From Dyadobacter bucti (lineage in GTDB: Bacteria; Bacteroidota; Bacteroidia; Cytophagales; Spirosomataceae), in assembly GCF_005869225.1 (NCBI RefSeq), contig NZ_SWFP01000008.1, positions 248,001 to 312,000 of the forward strand: a stretch of 64,000 nucleotides of DNA, in the 5' to 3' direction. Below the pieces are notes generated by a model. The model was given only the letters and a program-made list of their open reading frames with translations, had not been told where the DNA came from and ran no database searches. A program made the translations under genes and the position numbers. Within the stretch, counting starts at the first letter, position 1. Every line of letters begins with the position of its first letter. Of the stretch, positions 33,800-42,601 are shown one piece after another.

Positions 33800-35056
33800 C
33801 TAAACCATAAACTGAAACAAATCAGGCTGGTTATTGAGGTATTCGTAAACAATGCGGCCTGCATCCATTCGCTTGATCAGCGGCTCAAAATCCTCCCGGT
33901 TTTTAAGTTCAATTCCAACTAAAGCAGGCCCTTGTTCGCGGTTTGTCTTCTTGACGTACTCAAATCTGGCTATATCATCCGTCGGCCCGAGTACATTCAA
34001 AAACTCCCTGAAAGCACCGGAACGTTGTGGGAAACGAATAATAAAATAATGTTTAAGACCTTCATAAAGCAAGGATCTTTCTTTGATTTCTTCGGTGCGC
34101 GTAATGTCGTTGTTGCCGCCACTGATGAGTGCAACGATATTTTTCCCCTTGATTTCATCTTTTATGAAGTCCAAAGCTGCAACCGTCAATGCGCCAGCAG
34201 GTTCGGCAACAATTGCTTCTTCATTGTAAAGCTGTAAAATCGAAGAGCAGACTTTTCCTTCGGGAACCAATAGTATCTTGTCCAGGCTTTTACTGCAGAT
34301 GTCAAAAGTGATATCACCTGCCCGGCGCACGGCTGCTCCATCCACAAATTTGTCGATATGGTCCAGCGTGACCACATGTCCTTCCTCAATCGATTTCTGC
34401 ATAGTTGGGGAACCAAGCGGCTCTACACCAATTAATTGTGTTTTAGGAGAAAGTTGTTTAAAAACGGTTGATATACCAGAAGCCAATCCGCCTCCGCCAA
34501 TCGCCATTAACAAATAATCGATCTTAAAATCGGCATCTTTGAAAATTTCCAGACCAACCGTTCCCTGGCCTTCAATCACTTGCAGATCATCAAAGGGATG
34601 TACAAAAACAGCATTTGTAGTATCCCTGTAACGCATCGATGCGTGATAGGCGTCGTCATAAGTATCGCCTACCAGATGAATTTCTATCCAGTCCTGACCA
34701 AATAACCGAACCTGTTTTACTTTTTGTGCCGGTGTAGTGGTCGGCATGAAAATCGCGCCCTTTACCTCCATTTTGCGACAGGCGTAAGCGACGCCCTGGG
34801 CATGGTTACCTGCACTCGCACAGACGATTCCGCCCGCCAGCGCCTCGGCACTCATACTCGCCATTTTATTATATGCACCACGGATCTTGTACGAACGCAC
34901 CGTCTGCAGGTCTTCCCGTTTCAGATAAATATTCGCCTGATACTGTTCCGAAAGATGTGCATTATAAAAGATAGGGGTATGGTTAATCACACCGCGTAGT
35001 CGTTCTGCGGCTAGGAAAATATTGTCGAGTGTCGGAAGTTGATGGTTAGTGCTCAT
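33800..35056 (-). CDS. ilvA: Threonine ammonia-lyase (threonine deaminase), biosynthetic
   Basis: Makes 2-oxobutanoate from threonine for isoleucine synthesis. 418 residues: PLP lysine in REDLQTVRSYKIRGAYNKM near 60, glycine-rich phosphate loop AIGGGGLASGIS, and a single short C-terminal ACT-like/regulatory domain (YFIIRFPQRSGAFREFLNVL). This is the shorter TIGR02079 form, about 100 residues less than the E. coli enzyme. Separated from ilvC by a REP pair. Confidence 0.95.
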   Translation of the reverse strand: MSTNHQLPTLDNIFLAAERLRGVINHTPIFYNAHLSEQYQANIYLKREDLQTVRSYKIRGAYNKMASMSAEALAGGIVCASAGNHAQGVAYACRKMEVKGAIFMPTTTPAQKVKQVRLFGQDWIEIHLVGDTYDDAYHASMRYRDTTNAVFVHPFDDLQVIEGQGTVGLEIFKDADFKIDYLLMAIGGGGLASGISTVFKQLSPKTQLIGVEPLGSPTMQKSIEEGHVVTLDHIDKFVDGAAVRRAGDITFDICSKSLDKILLVPEGKVCSSILQLYNEEAIVAEPAGALTVAALDFIKDEIKGKNIVALISGGNNDITRTEEIKERSLLYEGLKHYFIIRFPQRSGAFREFLNVLGPTDDIARFEYVKKTNREQGPALVGIELKNREDFEPLIKRMDAGRIVYEYLNNQPDLFQFMV

Positions 35057-35078
35057 TGCTGATTTGGAAACAAAATCG

Positions 35079-35139
35079 CCCCGGATTGAAGTCCGGGGCT
35101 TGGTTGTGAGGCTACATAGCCTCGGACTTCAGTCCGGGG
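35079..35139. repeat. REP-like hairpin pair between ilvC and ilvA
   Basis: CCCCGGATT-GA-AGTCCGGGG (35079-35098) and CCTCGGACT-TC-AGTCCGGGG (35120-35139), in opposite orientation and separated by 21 bp; together they fill most of the ilvC-ilvA gap. Stems of 9 bp have one G-T pair each. It could act as a transcript stabiliser or partial terminator between the two genes. Confidence 0.65.
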
Positions 35140-36186
35140 TTAGCTGCGTTCCGGACGTAGGCCGCGAACGGTTGAGCCTGCCTGCCACATTTCCGATTCA
35201 CGAAGTTCAGCCAATTCTTCTTCAAGCTTCACACGGTAATCAGATTGTGAGTTGCGGGTGATAGAGATTTTTGCTTGTTCGCCGCTTTTTACAGAATTGT
35301 AAAGCTGTTCGAAAACAGGCTTAGTAGCGTCGCGGAAAGGTTTCCACCAATCCAACGCACCGCGCTGTGCAGTTGTAGAGCAGTTGGCATACATCCAGTC
35401 CATACCATTTTCAGCAACCAATGGCATCAATGACTGCGTCAATTCTTCAACTGTCTCGTTGAAAGCCTCTGATGGAGAGTGTCCGTTCGAACGAAGTACT
35501 TCATATTGTGCAGCGAAAATTCCCTGGATCGCGCCCATCAAAGTTCCGCGCTCACCTGTAAGGTCAGATGTAACTTCACGGTAGAAATCAGTTTCGAACA
35601 AATATCCTGAACCAACACCGATACCCATTGCGATACATTTTTCACGTGCTTTACCAGTTGCATCCTGGAAAACCGCAAAAGAAGAGTTCAATCCTTTACC
35701 TTCTACGAACAAGCGACGCAGTGAAGTTCCTGACCCTTTTGGGGCTACAAGATATACATCCACATCAGCAGGAGGTACGATACCAGTCTGATCTTTATAA
35801 GTTACGCCAAAACCATGTGAGAAATACAATGATTTTCCGGCAGTAAGATTAGCTTTAACGGTCGGCCATAACTCGATTTGAGCGGCGTCAGAAAGCAGGT
35901 AGCAAATGATTGTTCCTTTTGCCAATGCTTCTTCAAGTTCGAAGAGAGTTTCGCCAGGTACCCATCCGTCAGCAACTGCCTTGTCCCATGATTTACCGCC
36001 TTTACGTTGTCCAACAATTACGTTGAAACCATTGTCACGCATATTCAAGCTCTGACCTGGTCCCTGAACACCGTATCCTATTACAGCAATTGTTTCATTG
36101 GAAAGTACTTCACGTGCTTTTTCTAGAGGGAATTCTTCGCGGGTAACTACTTCTTCTTCGACCCCGCCGAAATTTAATTTTGCCAT
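35140..36186 (-). CDS. ilvC: Ketol-acid reductoisomerase
   Basis: Rearranges and reduces 2-acetolactate or 2-aceto-2-hydroxybutanoate (valine, leucine, isoleucine pathway). 348 residues. Rossmann fold: AVIGYGVQGPGQSLNMRDNG near 34, FSHGFGVTYKD, VAPKGSGTSLRRLFVEGKG, then the metal and substrate residues in the C-terminal helical domain (ETDFYREVTSDLTGERGTLMG and EAFNETVEELTQSLMPLV). Full length. Between ilvN and the REP pair. Confidence 0.96.
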   Translation of the reverse strand: MAKLNFGGVEEEVVTREEFPLEKAREVLSNETIAVIGYGVQGPGQSLNMRDNGFNVIVGQRKGGKSWDKAVADGWVPGETLFELEEALAKGTIICYLLSDAAQIELWPTVKANLTAGKSLYFSHGFGVTYKDQTGIVPPADVDVYLVAPKGSGTSLRRLFVEGKGLNSSFAVFQDATGKAREKCIAMGIGVGSGYLFETDFYREVTSDLTGERGTLMGAIQGIFAAQYEVLRSNGHSPSEAFNETVEELTQSLMPLVAENGMDWMYANCSTTAQRGALDWWKPFRDATKPVFEQLYNSVKSGEQAKISITRNSQSDYRVKLEEELAELRESEMWQAGSTVRGLRPERS

Positions 36187-36247
36187 TGATTATTGATTGA
36201 ATTATTGATTTACTACAAATTGAAAACAATACTACTAAAAATATTTG

Positions 36248-36781
36248 CTACTGGTAATATTCCCACTCTGCTTCCGGCAGATAATCCACCAGAGTCTGAG
36301 GCGATTTGCTTACCGCAACCCTTCCTGATCTTACGAATTCAAGGATCTCGTGCGGCTTGATGTAGTCGAAGAATTCGAAAATTTCTTCTTCCGTCCCGGT
36401 TTTCTGGATGATCACATAAGTGAGGTGCCAGTATACTACCCAGGCTTTATATACCTTATTAATGGTTTCTATATCAAGCGGTTTCGCACCTATTGGCGTG
36501 GAAATCTTGAACATTGCGATTTCATTAAATGCGATATCCTCGTTCAGATACCCGAACACGGCCAGCACTTCGATCACTTTCCGGATCTGGCGAACCAGCT
36601 TTTCAACCACTTCACGGGACTCGGAATGTATGACGATCGTAAATCGTGAAATACCCTTACGTTCCGTCTCAGACACGGTCAGACTATCGATATTGATCCG
36701 CCTCCGCGTCAGAATAGTGGTAATCTTGTTAAGGATGCCAATTGTGTTTTCCGTAAAAACACAGATGGTGTATGTTGTCAT
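36248..36781 (-). CDS. ilvN: Acetolactate synthase small (regulatory) subunit
   Basis: A 177-residue ACT-domain protein that binds valine and activates the catalytic subunit. YTICVFTENTIGILNKITTILTRRRINIDSLTVSETE is the signature ACT opening (split here), followed by a second ALS_ss_C-like half (KISTPIGAKPLDIETINKVY). Lies 26 bp downstream of ilvB and 61 bp before ilvC. Confidence 0.94.
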   Translation of the reverse strand: MTTYTICVFTENTIGILNKITTILTRRRINIDSLTVSETERKGISRFTIVIHSESREVVEKLVRQIRKVIEVLAVFGYLNEDIAFNEIAMFKISTPIGAKPLDIETINKVYKAWVVYWHLTYVIIQKTGTEEEIFEFFDYIKPHEILEFVRSGRVAVSKSPQTLVDYLPEAEWEYYQ

Positions 36782-36807
36782 GTTATTTAAATTTAGCCGA
36801 CTTTAAC

Positions 36808-38568
36808 TTATTCCAGTCTGATATCCGCCACGCAGGCCCCGGTAGGAACCATCGGGAATACATTCTCTTCTTTTTCAACCAATACTTCCAGCAAATAAGG
36901 TTTATCGGAAGCAAGCATTTTGTCCAGAGACGCATGAAGATTTTCCCTTTCCGCGCAGGTATGCCCGTCTATACCAAAACCTTTGGCGATGGTGATAAAA
37001 TCAGGGTTTTGCAATTCCACAAATGAATAGCGTTTCTGATGGAAAAGCTGCTGCCACTGCCGTACCATTCCCAAAAAGTTGTTGTTGAGAATAATGATCT
37101 TTACTGGCAGGCCACTTTGCGCAATGGTACCCAATTCCTGAATCGTCATCTGAAAACAGCCGTCCCCGATAATAGCGACCACTTCACGGTCGGGGACACC
37201 TACTTTTACCCCAAACGCTGCCGGCAATGCATAGCCCATTGTACCCAACCCGCCGGAAGTAATAAATGAATTCGGTTTTTTGAACTGATAATAACGTGCG
37301 GTCATCATCTGGTGCTGGCCAACATCTGCCAGAATAACGGCCTCACCTTTTGTTTTATCAGAAAGTGTGCGGATTACCTCCGCCATTTTTATCTTTTCAG
37401 TGGTAGGAGCGAGTTCTGGTTGTGTGATTTTTTCATCTTCAATCGCGTCAAACTTTTTGAATTCGGCACGCCATTCCTGATGGTTGTTTTCTTTTACCAG
37501 TGGAAGAAGCTGTTCAAGCGCTTTTTTAGCATCACCTACAACCGGCGCATCTGCCTTCATGATCTTATCAATTTCAGCCGGGTCAATTTCGATGTGTACG
37601 ATCTTAGCCTGTTTCGCATACCTGCTCAAATCTCCTGTAACACGATCGTCGAAACGCATACCGACCGCAATAATCAAATCACATTGGTTGGTCAACACAT
37701 TGGTACCATAGTTACCATGCATCCCAAGCCAGCCCACGTAATTCGGGTGATCGACAGACACAGATGAGAGACCCAACAATGTTGACGCCGCCGGTACATC
37801 TGTTTTTTCTATGAACCGCAGTAATTCCTGCTCAGCCCCGGCAATCTGCACGCCGTGACCGAAGAACAAAAACGGTTTTTTCGCTTCATTGATGAGCTTT
37901 GCAGCTGCTTCTACCTGGTCCTGTTTTGGAGAAACGCGGGGATGATAGCTGACCAGTTTTTCACATTTTTTGTATGTAAAAGATTTTGACATCAACTCCT
38001 GCTGCGCATTTTTTGTAATGTCAACAAGCACTGGTCCGGGACGGCCGGATTTAGCTATATAAAAAGCCTTTGCAATAATCTCAGGAATTTCGTCGGCACG
38101 GGTAACCTGGTAGTTCCACTTTGTAATCGGGATAGTAACTCCAATCACATCCGTTTCCTGAAAAGCGTCTGTTCCCAGCAAGTGAGCTGCAACTTGCCCA
38201 ACAATACACACCATAGGAGTCGAATCGATGATTGCATCTGCGATTCCTGTCACAAGGTTGGTAGCGCCAGGACCGGAAGTCACCATACAAACGCCAACCC
38301 GCCCGGTTACACGCGCAAAGCCTTCGGCTGCATGCGCGGCACCCTGCTCATGACGTACAAGAATGTGGTTGACCTGATCCTGATAATCATAAATCGCATC
38401 GTAAACCGGCATAATAGCTCCGCCGGGATATCCGAAGATCGTTTCCACACCCTCTTCAATCAAAGACCTGATCAATGCATGCGAACCATTGATCAATTCC
38501 GGTTTAGCTACCGAAACCTGCGGCTCCGCAATCTGGACTGTTTCTGTTTGATTTTCATTAAATTCCAT
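36808..38568 (-). CDS. ilvB: Acetolactate synthase large (catalytic) subunit
   Basis: Thiamine-diphosphate enzyme, 586 residues, first common step of branched-chain amino acid synthesis. N-terminal PYR domain with EGVETIFGYPGGAIMPVYDA and RHEQGAAHAAEGFARVTG; C-terminal PP domain with the ThDP/Mg motif IGDGCFQMTIQEL and the ILNNNFLGMVRQWQQ following. Complete. Second gene of ilvD-ilvB-ilvN-ilvC, with 46 bp from ilvD. Confidence 0.96.
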   Translation of the reverse strand: MEFNENQTETVQIAEPQVSVAKPELINGSHALIRSLIEEGVETIFGYPGGAIMPVYDAIYDYQDQVNHILVRHEQGAAHAAEGFARVTGRVGVCMVTSGPGATNLVTGIADAIIDSTPMVCIVGQVAAHLLGTDAFQETDVIGVTIPITKWNYQVTRADEIPEIIAKAFYIAKSGRPGPVLVDITKNAQQELMSKSFTYKKCEKLVSYHPRVSPKQDQVEAAAKLINEAKKPFLFFGHGVQIAGAEQELLRFIEKTDVPAASTLLGLSSVSVDHPNYVGWLGMHGNYGTNVLTNQCDLIIAVGMRFDDRVTGDLSRYAKQAKIVHIEIDPAEIDKIMKADAPVVGDAKKALEQLLPLVKENNHQEWRAEFKKFDAIEDEKITQPELAPTTEKIKMAEVIRTLSDKTKGEAVILADVGQHQMMTARYYQFKKPNSFITSGGLGTMGYALPAAFGVKVGVPDREVVAIIGDGCFQMTIQELGTIAQSGLPVKIIILNNNFLGMVRQWQQLFHQKRYSFVELQNPDFITIAKGFGIDGHTCAERENLHASLDKMLASDKPYLLEVLVEKEENVFPMVPTGACVADIRLE

Positions 38569-38614
38569 GACTTCTCTTTTTTATTTAGTCCGATGAATTT
38601 TCAAGCTATCAATC

Positions 38615-40303
38615 TTACGCTTCGTCAGTAACGCAGCCTTCGCTGGCTGATTTTACTGTGCGGATGTATCTTCCCAGCATTCCTTTTGTAAAACGTGGCT
38701 CCGGTTTAACCCAGGCTGCTTTCCGGATTGCCATTTCTTCATCAGAAATATGCAGGGTCAACTGGCGCGTATTGGCGTCAATCGTAATACGGTCGCCGTC
38801 TTTTACAAGCGCGATTGGCCCGCCGTCGAATGCCTCAGGTGTAATATGTCCTACTACAAAACCATGGGTACCGCCAGAAAAACGTCCGTCTGTGATCAAG
38901 GCAATTTTATCTCCCAAACCTGCTCCCATAACAGCTGAGGTCGGTTTCAGCATTTCAGACATCCCTGGTCCTCCTTTTGGACCGGCGTTGCGGATTACAA
39001 CAACCTGTCCTGGCAAAATTTCTCCTTTTGATAGCGCCGTAATGATCTCTGTTTCGTGCTCGCAGATTTTGGCAGTCCCGTCAAACTGGAGCCCCTCTTT
39101 TCCAGTGATCTTGGCAACAGAGCCCGTCGGTGCAAGATTGCCATACATAACCTGGATATGTCCCGATGACTTGATCGGCTGAGAAAGTGGGAAAACTATT
39201 TTTTGTGTATCAAAATTAAGGTCCGGAGCTTCCGCCAGATCCTCCGCCAATGTCTTACCGGTAACAGTCAGGCAGTCGCCATGGATCAAACCTTCTGCAT
39301 ACAAATATTTCATAATCGCGGGAACACCTCCGATTTCAAGCAGGTCTTCCATGTAATACTTTCCGCTCGGTTTCAGATCGGCTATGAACGGCGTACGATC
39401 CGAGATAGCCTGGATATCGTCCAATGTCAGCGGCACATCTGCGGCGCGCGCAATGGCCAGGTAGTGAAGAGCTGCATTTGTAGAGCCGCCCAAAGCCATT
39501 ACCACAGTCAATGCATTTTCCAGCGACTTTTTAGTAATGATATCTCTTGGCTTGAGATCCAGTTCAAGCAGCCTTTTCATCGCTACACCTATCTTTTTGC
39601 ACTCCTCCTGCTTACCTGGGTGTGTTGCAGGCCAGCTGCTGCTGAAAGGCAAGCTCAAACCCATTGCTTCGATAGACGACGCCATCGTATTGGCAGTATA
39701 CATACCACCGCAGGCACCTTGTCCGGGAATGGAATTTTGGATTACTCCTTTAAAATCCTCGTCCGATATATTGTTGGCAAACTTCTTTCCAAGTGCTTCA
39801 AACGCCGAAACAATATCCAGTTTCTGGCCTTTATAATGTCCTGAACGGATTGTTCCTCCATAAACCATGATAGCGGGTCTGTCCAGACGTGCCATAGCCA
39901 TGATGGCGCCGGGCATATTCTTGTCACATCCCACTACTGCAATAACGCCATCGTACCATTGCGCAGCTACAACCGTTTCTATAGAATCGGCAATAATATC
40001 ACGGCTGGGAAGCGAATATCTCATCCCGTCATTTCCGTTGGTCATACCATCAGAAACACCTATCGTATTGAATATCAATCCGATCATATCTTTATTTGCC
40101 TGTATTCCCTGTTTTACATAAACAGCAAGACCGTTCAAATGCATATTACAGGTATTTCCTTCGTAGCCGGTACTGGCGATACCAATCTGCGGTTTCTGAA
40201 GATCTTCTTCAGTGAGACCAATGCCATACAGCATCGCCTGCGCAGCTGGATTTGTAACTTCCTGGGTTAGGGTTTTTGAAAACTTATTTAATTCTGTCGC
40301 CAT
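38615..40303 (-). CDS. ilvD: Dihydroxy-acid dehydratase
   Basis: Iron-sulfur dehydratase for the valine and isoleucine pathways; 562 residues. Cluster and active-site Cys segments: GNTCNMHL, VGCDKNMPGAIMAM, GACGGMYTANTM; substrate loops VVIRNAGPKGGPGMSEML and DGRFSGGTHGFVVGHITPEA. First gene of the ilv operon, directly after the attenuator. The second Fe-S ligand region confirms the true IlvD rather than a sugar-acid dehydratase only by overall similarity. Confidence 0.95.
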   Translation of the reverse strand: MATELNKFSKTLTQEVTNPAAQAMLYGIGLTEEDLQKPQIGIASTGYEGNTCNMHLNGLAVYVKQGIQANKDMIGLIFNTIGVSDGMTNGNDGMRYSLPSRDIIADSIETVVAAQWYDGVIAVVGCDKNMPGAIMAMARLDRPAIMVYGGTIRSGHYKGQKLDIVSAFEALGKKFANNISDEDFKGVIQNSIPGQGACGGMYTANTMASSIEAMGLSLPFSSSWPATHPGKQEECKKIGVAMKRLLELDLKPRDIITKKSLENALTVVMALGGSTNAALHYLAIARAADVPLTLDDIQAISDRTPFIADLKPSGKYYMEDLLEIGGVPAIMKYLYAEGLIHGDCLTVTGKTLAEDLAEAPDLNFDTQKIVFPLSQPIKSSGHIQVMYGNLAPTGSVAKITGKEGLQFDGTAKICEHETEIITALSKGEILPGQVVVIRNAGPKGGPGMSEMLKPTSAVMGAGLGDKIALITDGRFSGGTHGFVVGHITPEAFDGGPIALVKDGDRITIDANTRQLTLHISDEEMAIRKAAWVKPEPRFTKGMLGRYIRTVKSASEGCVTDEA

Positions 40304-40320
40304 GGTGAAAATATTGGATT

Positions 40321-40399
40321 AAAATAAAAATACCCCACTCGTTGTAGTGAGCGAGGTGCCAGATCTATTATAATCGTCCCACTCACGCCAGGGGCGTGA
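40321..40399 (-). promoter_or_regulatory. ilv attenuator (pause, antiterminator and terminator hairpins)
   Basis: Minus strand. Pause hairpin: TCACGCC/GGCGTGA at 40383-40389 with 40393-40399, containing the leader's last codons and stop. Antiterminator: GTGAGTGGG with CTCGCTCAC (40378-40386 with 40347-40355), 9 bp with two G-U pairs. Terminator: ACCTCGCTC with GAGTGGGGT (40349-40357 with 40332-40340), 9 bp with two G-U pairs, loop 8 nt, followed by ATTTTTATTTT. The antiterminator shares strands with both others, so the structures exclude each other; ilvD starts 18 bp after the terminator T-run. Confidence 0.85.
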
Positions 40400-40433
40400 C
40401 AACTAGTACTGGGATGATTAGTTTTAAAGACAT
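40383..40433 (-). CDS. ilv leader peptide (16 residues)
   Basis: ATG to TGA reading MSLKLIIPVLVVTPLA. Nine of 16 residues are the three regulatory amino acids (four Leu, two Ile, three Val), as in the E. coli ilv leader peptides. Its stop codon lies at the base of the pause hairpin. No Shine-Dalgarno is needed in this phylum. The leader gene is shorter than the length cut-off of usual gene finders, so it would be missed in routine annotation. Confidence 0.88.
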   Translation of the reverse strand: MSLKLIIPVLVVTPLA

Positions 40434-40454
40434 TTTAGCGTAACAATTAAATTT

Positions 40455-40468
40455 AGCGAAATTTCGCT
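40455..40468. promoter_or_regulatory. Palindrome AGCGAAATTTCGCT before the ilv leader
   Basis: A perfect 14-bp palindrome 21 bp upstream of the ilv leader start and about 20 bp downstream of a putative -7 box. The same 12-13-bp core lies upstream of the leu leader. The AG...CT ends and AT centre resemble Lrp-type operators, by inference only. Confidence 0.5.
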
Positions 40469-40486
40469 CGTTTTTTATTTATGTTA

Positions 40487-40518
40487 CAAATTAGAAGGGT
40501 ATCTTTTTATTTTCCAAA
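40487..40518 (-). promoter_or_regulatory. Candidate ilv promoter
   Basis: On the minus strand, TTTGG (plus 40514-40518) then 20 bp and TAATTTG (40487-40493). The -7 box is one base short of the TAnnTTTG consensus. It would place the palindrome in the transcribed leader. Confidence 0.4.
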
Positions 40519-40628
40519 CATTCACGCGATTATTTGTTATTAATCTATGATAAATACCAAATTTATGGCGTTAAAAGGATGGTAAAAGGAAAAGATTTAA
40601 TTTTGATTCATAAAAATCACCATATACA

Positions 40629-41432
40629 ATGCTTACCACAGAATCATCTTCGCTTTACCACGATCTCGAAAAAATGAGCACCAAAGATATTTTGGTCTCT
40701 ATCAACCAGGAGGATCAGACAGTCCCCAATGCTGTAAAAAAATCGATTCCTCAAATAGAAGCGCTGGTGGAGCAGATCGTTCCGCGTATGCAGAAAGGTG
40801 GGAGGCTGTTTTACATAGGTGCCGGCACCAGCGGCAGGCTTGGCGTCGTCGATGCTTCCGAATGTCCCCCTACTTTCGGCGTTCCGTTTGATCTGGTAGT
40901 CGGAATTATTGCGGGAGGCGACAAGGCGATCAGAAAGGCTGTAGAAAATGCTGAAGACGACTGGAACCAGGCTTGGATAGATCTCGCAACTTATGAACCG
41001 AATGAAAACGATACGCTTATCGGAATTGCAGCTTCTGGAAGGACGCCTTATGTAATTGGGGGGCTGAACGAAGCAAAAAAAGCGGGATTGCTGACAGGCT
41101 GCGTCGTTTGCAATGACGGTTCGCCAGTTGCAAAAGCAGCAGAATTTCCGGTTGAAGTGGTAGTAGGCCCCGAATTTCTGACTGGCAGTACGAGGATGAA
41201 ATCAGGAACAGCTCAAAAGTTGGTACTCAATATGATTTCAACTGCGGTGATGATACGGCTTGGGAAAGTAAAAGGCAACAAAATGGTAGACATGCAACTT
41301 ACCAACGAAAAGCTGGTCGACAGGGCATTGAGAATGATCATCGATGAACTTCATATTTCTCCGGATGAGGCAGAATCTCTCTTGAAAGAACACGGGAGTG
41401 TTCGTGGAGCGATTGAAGCGGTTAAAAAATAA
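40629..41432 (+). CDS. murQ: N-acetylmuramic acid 6-phosphate etherase
   Basis: Cleaves the lactyl ether of MurNAc-6-P to GlcNAc-6-P in cell-wall recycling. 267 residues with the SIS fold: GRLFYIGAGTSGRLGVVDASECPPTFG in consensus (split here), GIAASGRTPYVIGGLNEA, and GSTRMKSGTAQKLVLN. Full length. Lies alone: no MurNAc kinase or PTS gene is adjacent. It is divergent from ilvD. Confidence 0.95.
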   Translation: MLTTESSSLYHDLEKMSTKDILVSINQEDQTVPNAVKKSIPQIEALVEQIVPRMQKGGRLFYIGAGTSGRLGVVDASECPPTFGVPFDLVVGIIAGGDKAIRKAVENAEDDWNQAWIDLATYEPNENDTLIGIAASGRTPYVIGGLNEAKKAGLLTGCVVCNDGSPVAKAAEFPVEVVVGPEFLTGSTRMKSGTAQKLVLNMISTAVMIRLGKVKGNKMVDMQLTNEKLVDRALRMIIDELHISPDEAESLLKEHGSVRGAIEAVKK

Positions 41433-41492
41433 CATTGAATGATTGAATGACCGGGTCGCCGGCGCGATGAGCGATTTATTAGAAAACTTAGG

Positions 41493-42506
41493 TCATTCAA
41501 TCTTCAAAACTATTTTACCAAACTGTTGCCCGGACTCCATATACCTTAGTGCCTGCTCAGCCTGTTCGATCGGGAATACTTTGTCTATAATGGGTACTAT
41601 TTCTTTTTCTTCAATAAAATTGATCATCTGCCGGAATTCATATTCCGTACCCATTGTGCTACCATAGATATTGAGTTGCTTAAAAAAAACTTTGGCTGGA
41701 ACAATGTCAGTGATATTGCCTGTTCCTCCCCCGTAAAAACAAATTCTGCATCCTGGTGCAGCAATATCTATCAGTCTTGCAAAACCAGGCCCGCCGGCAC
41801 TGTCGATGATCACATTAAAATATCCGATTTTGGGCCCCCGCGCCTTTACAAGCAAATCACGGTACCAGGTTGGATTTTTGTAGTTGATCCCACCTTTCGC
41901 ACCCAGCTCAATCGCTCTCTGAATTTTTTCGTCTGATCCTGAAGTAACCCATACTTCCGCCCCTGCTGCGATAGCAAACTGAATGGCAAAAAGCGCCACG
42001 CCTCCGCCTGCGCCGGTAACCAGTACCTTGTCAATCGGCGTAAAACGGCAGCGTGTCATCAACGATCTCCACGCTGTAAGTGCCCCAAGTGGCAGGGTTG
42101 ATGCTTGTTCAAAAGTAAGATGTTTCGGCTTTTCAACCAGATATTTGGCTTCTACCCTTACCTGCCCGGCGAAAGTGCCGTTATCAGGCAGTCCCAGGAT
42201 TTTATGATCGGCACCATAAAAATCGGGGTTGTCACCCCAGTTTTGAGAAGGGTTGATAATCACCTCCTTGCCAATCCAAGCCTTTTCAACACTTTCACCA
42301 ACTTTAATCACGATACCTGCACCGTCTGAGCCAAGGATAATCGGAGTCGTAATTTTTGGATACAACCCTTTCTGGATCCATACATCCCTGTGATTGAGAG
42401 ATGCTGCTTTCAATTCAACAATTACCTCCTCTGCGGCAGGATCCAGGTTTTCAAGTTCCTCAATAACAAGCTCTTCATGCAGATTTCTTAAAACAGCGGC
42501 TTTCAT
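41493..42506 (-). CDS. Zinc-type alcohol dehydrogenase/quinone oxidoreductase (MDR family)
   Basis: A 337-residue medium-chain dehydrogenase/reductase. N-terminal GroES-like part (HRDVWIQKGLYPKITTPIILGSDGAG, split here) and coenzyme-binding VLVTGAGGGVALFAIQFAIAAGA; NADPH-type glycine box. No complete catalytic Cys/His zinc set is visible, so an NADPH-quinone or enone reductase is more likely than a zinc alcohol dehydrogenase. Substrate unknown. Confidence 0.82.
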   Translation of the reverse strand: MKAAVLRNLHEELVIEELENLDPAAEEVIVELKAASLNHRDVWIQKGLYPKITTPIILGSDGAGIVIKVGESVEKAWIGKEVIINPSQNWGDNPDFYGADHKILGLPDNGTFAGQVRVEAKYLVEKPKHLTFEQASTLPLGALTAWRSLMTRCRFTPIDKVLVTGAGGGVALFAIQFAIAAGAEVWVTSGSDEKIQRAIELGAKGGINYKNPTWYRDLLVKARGPKIGYFNVIIDSAGGPGFARLIDIAAPGCRICFYGGGTGNITDIVPAKVFFKQLNIYGSTMGTEYEFRQMINFIEEKEIVPIIDKVFPIEQAEQALRYMESGQQFGKIVLKIE

Positions 42507-42522
42507 AAAATCGATTTAAAAT

Positions 42523-42577
42523 AAAAAAAGTGATGGAACCGGCTTTGCCTGAAGATGCAAACCAACTTCCATCACTT
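42523..42577 (-). terminator. Terminator of the NIPSNAP gene
   Basis: AAGTGATGGAA (42528-42538) pairs perfectly with TTCCATCACTT (42567-42577), 11 bp; followed on the minus strand by seven T and ATTTT. Confidence 0.85.
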
Positions 42578-42601
42578 CAAAATGAACATTGATCCGGCCT
42601 C

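Larger units (their letters stand above)
40304..40628. other. Regulatory region between ilvD and murQ
   Basis: The 325-bp divergent gap holds, from left to right: terminator and antiterminator, leader peptide, palindrome, the ilv promoter-like elements, and the (unidentified) murQ promoter. On the murQ side I see AT-rich sequence with no clear -7 box. Confidence 0.6.

Noticed and set aside
41443..41667. Plus-strand 74-residue ORF after murQ
   Set aside because: Shadow of the 3' end of the dehydrogenase gene.
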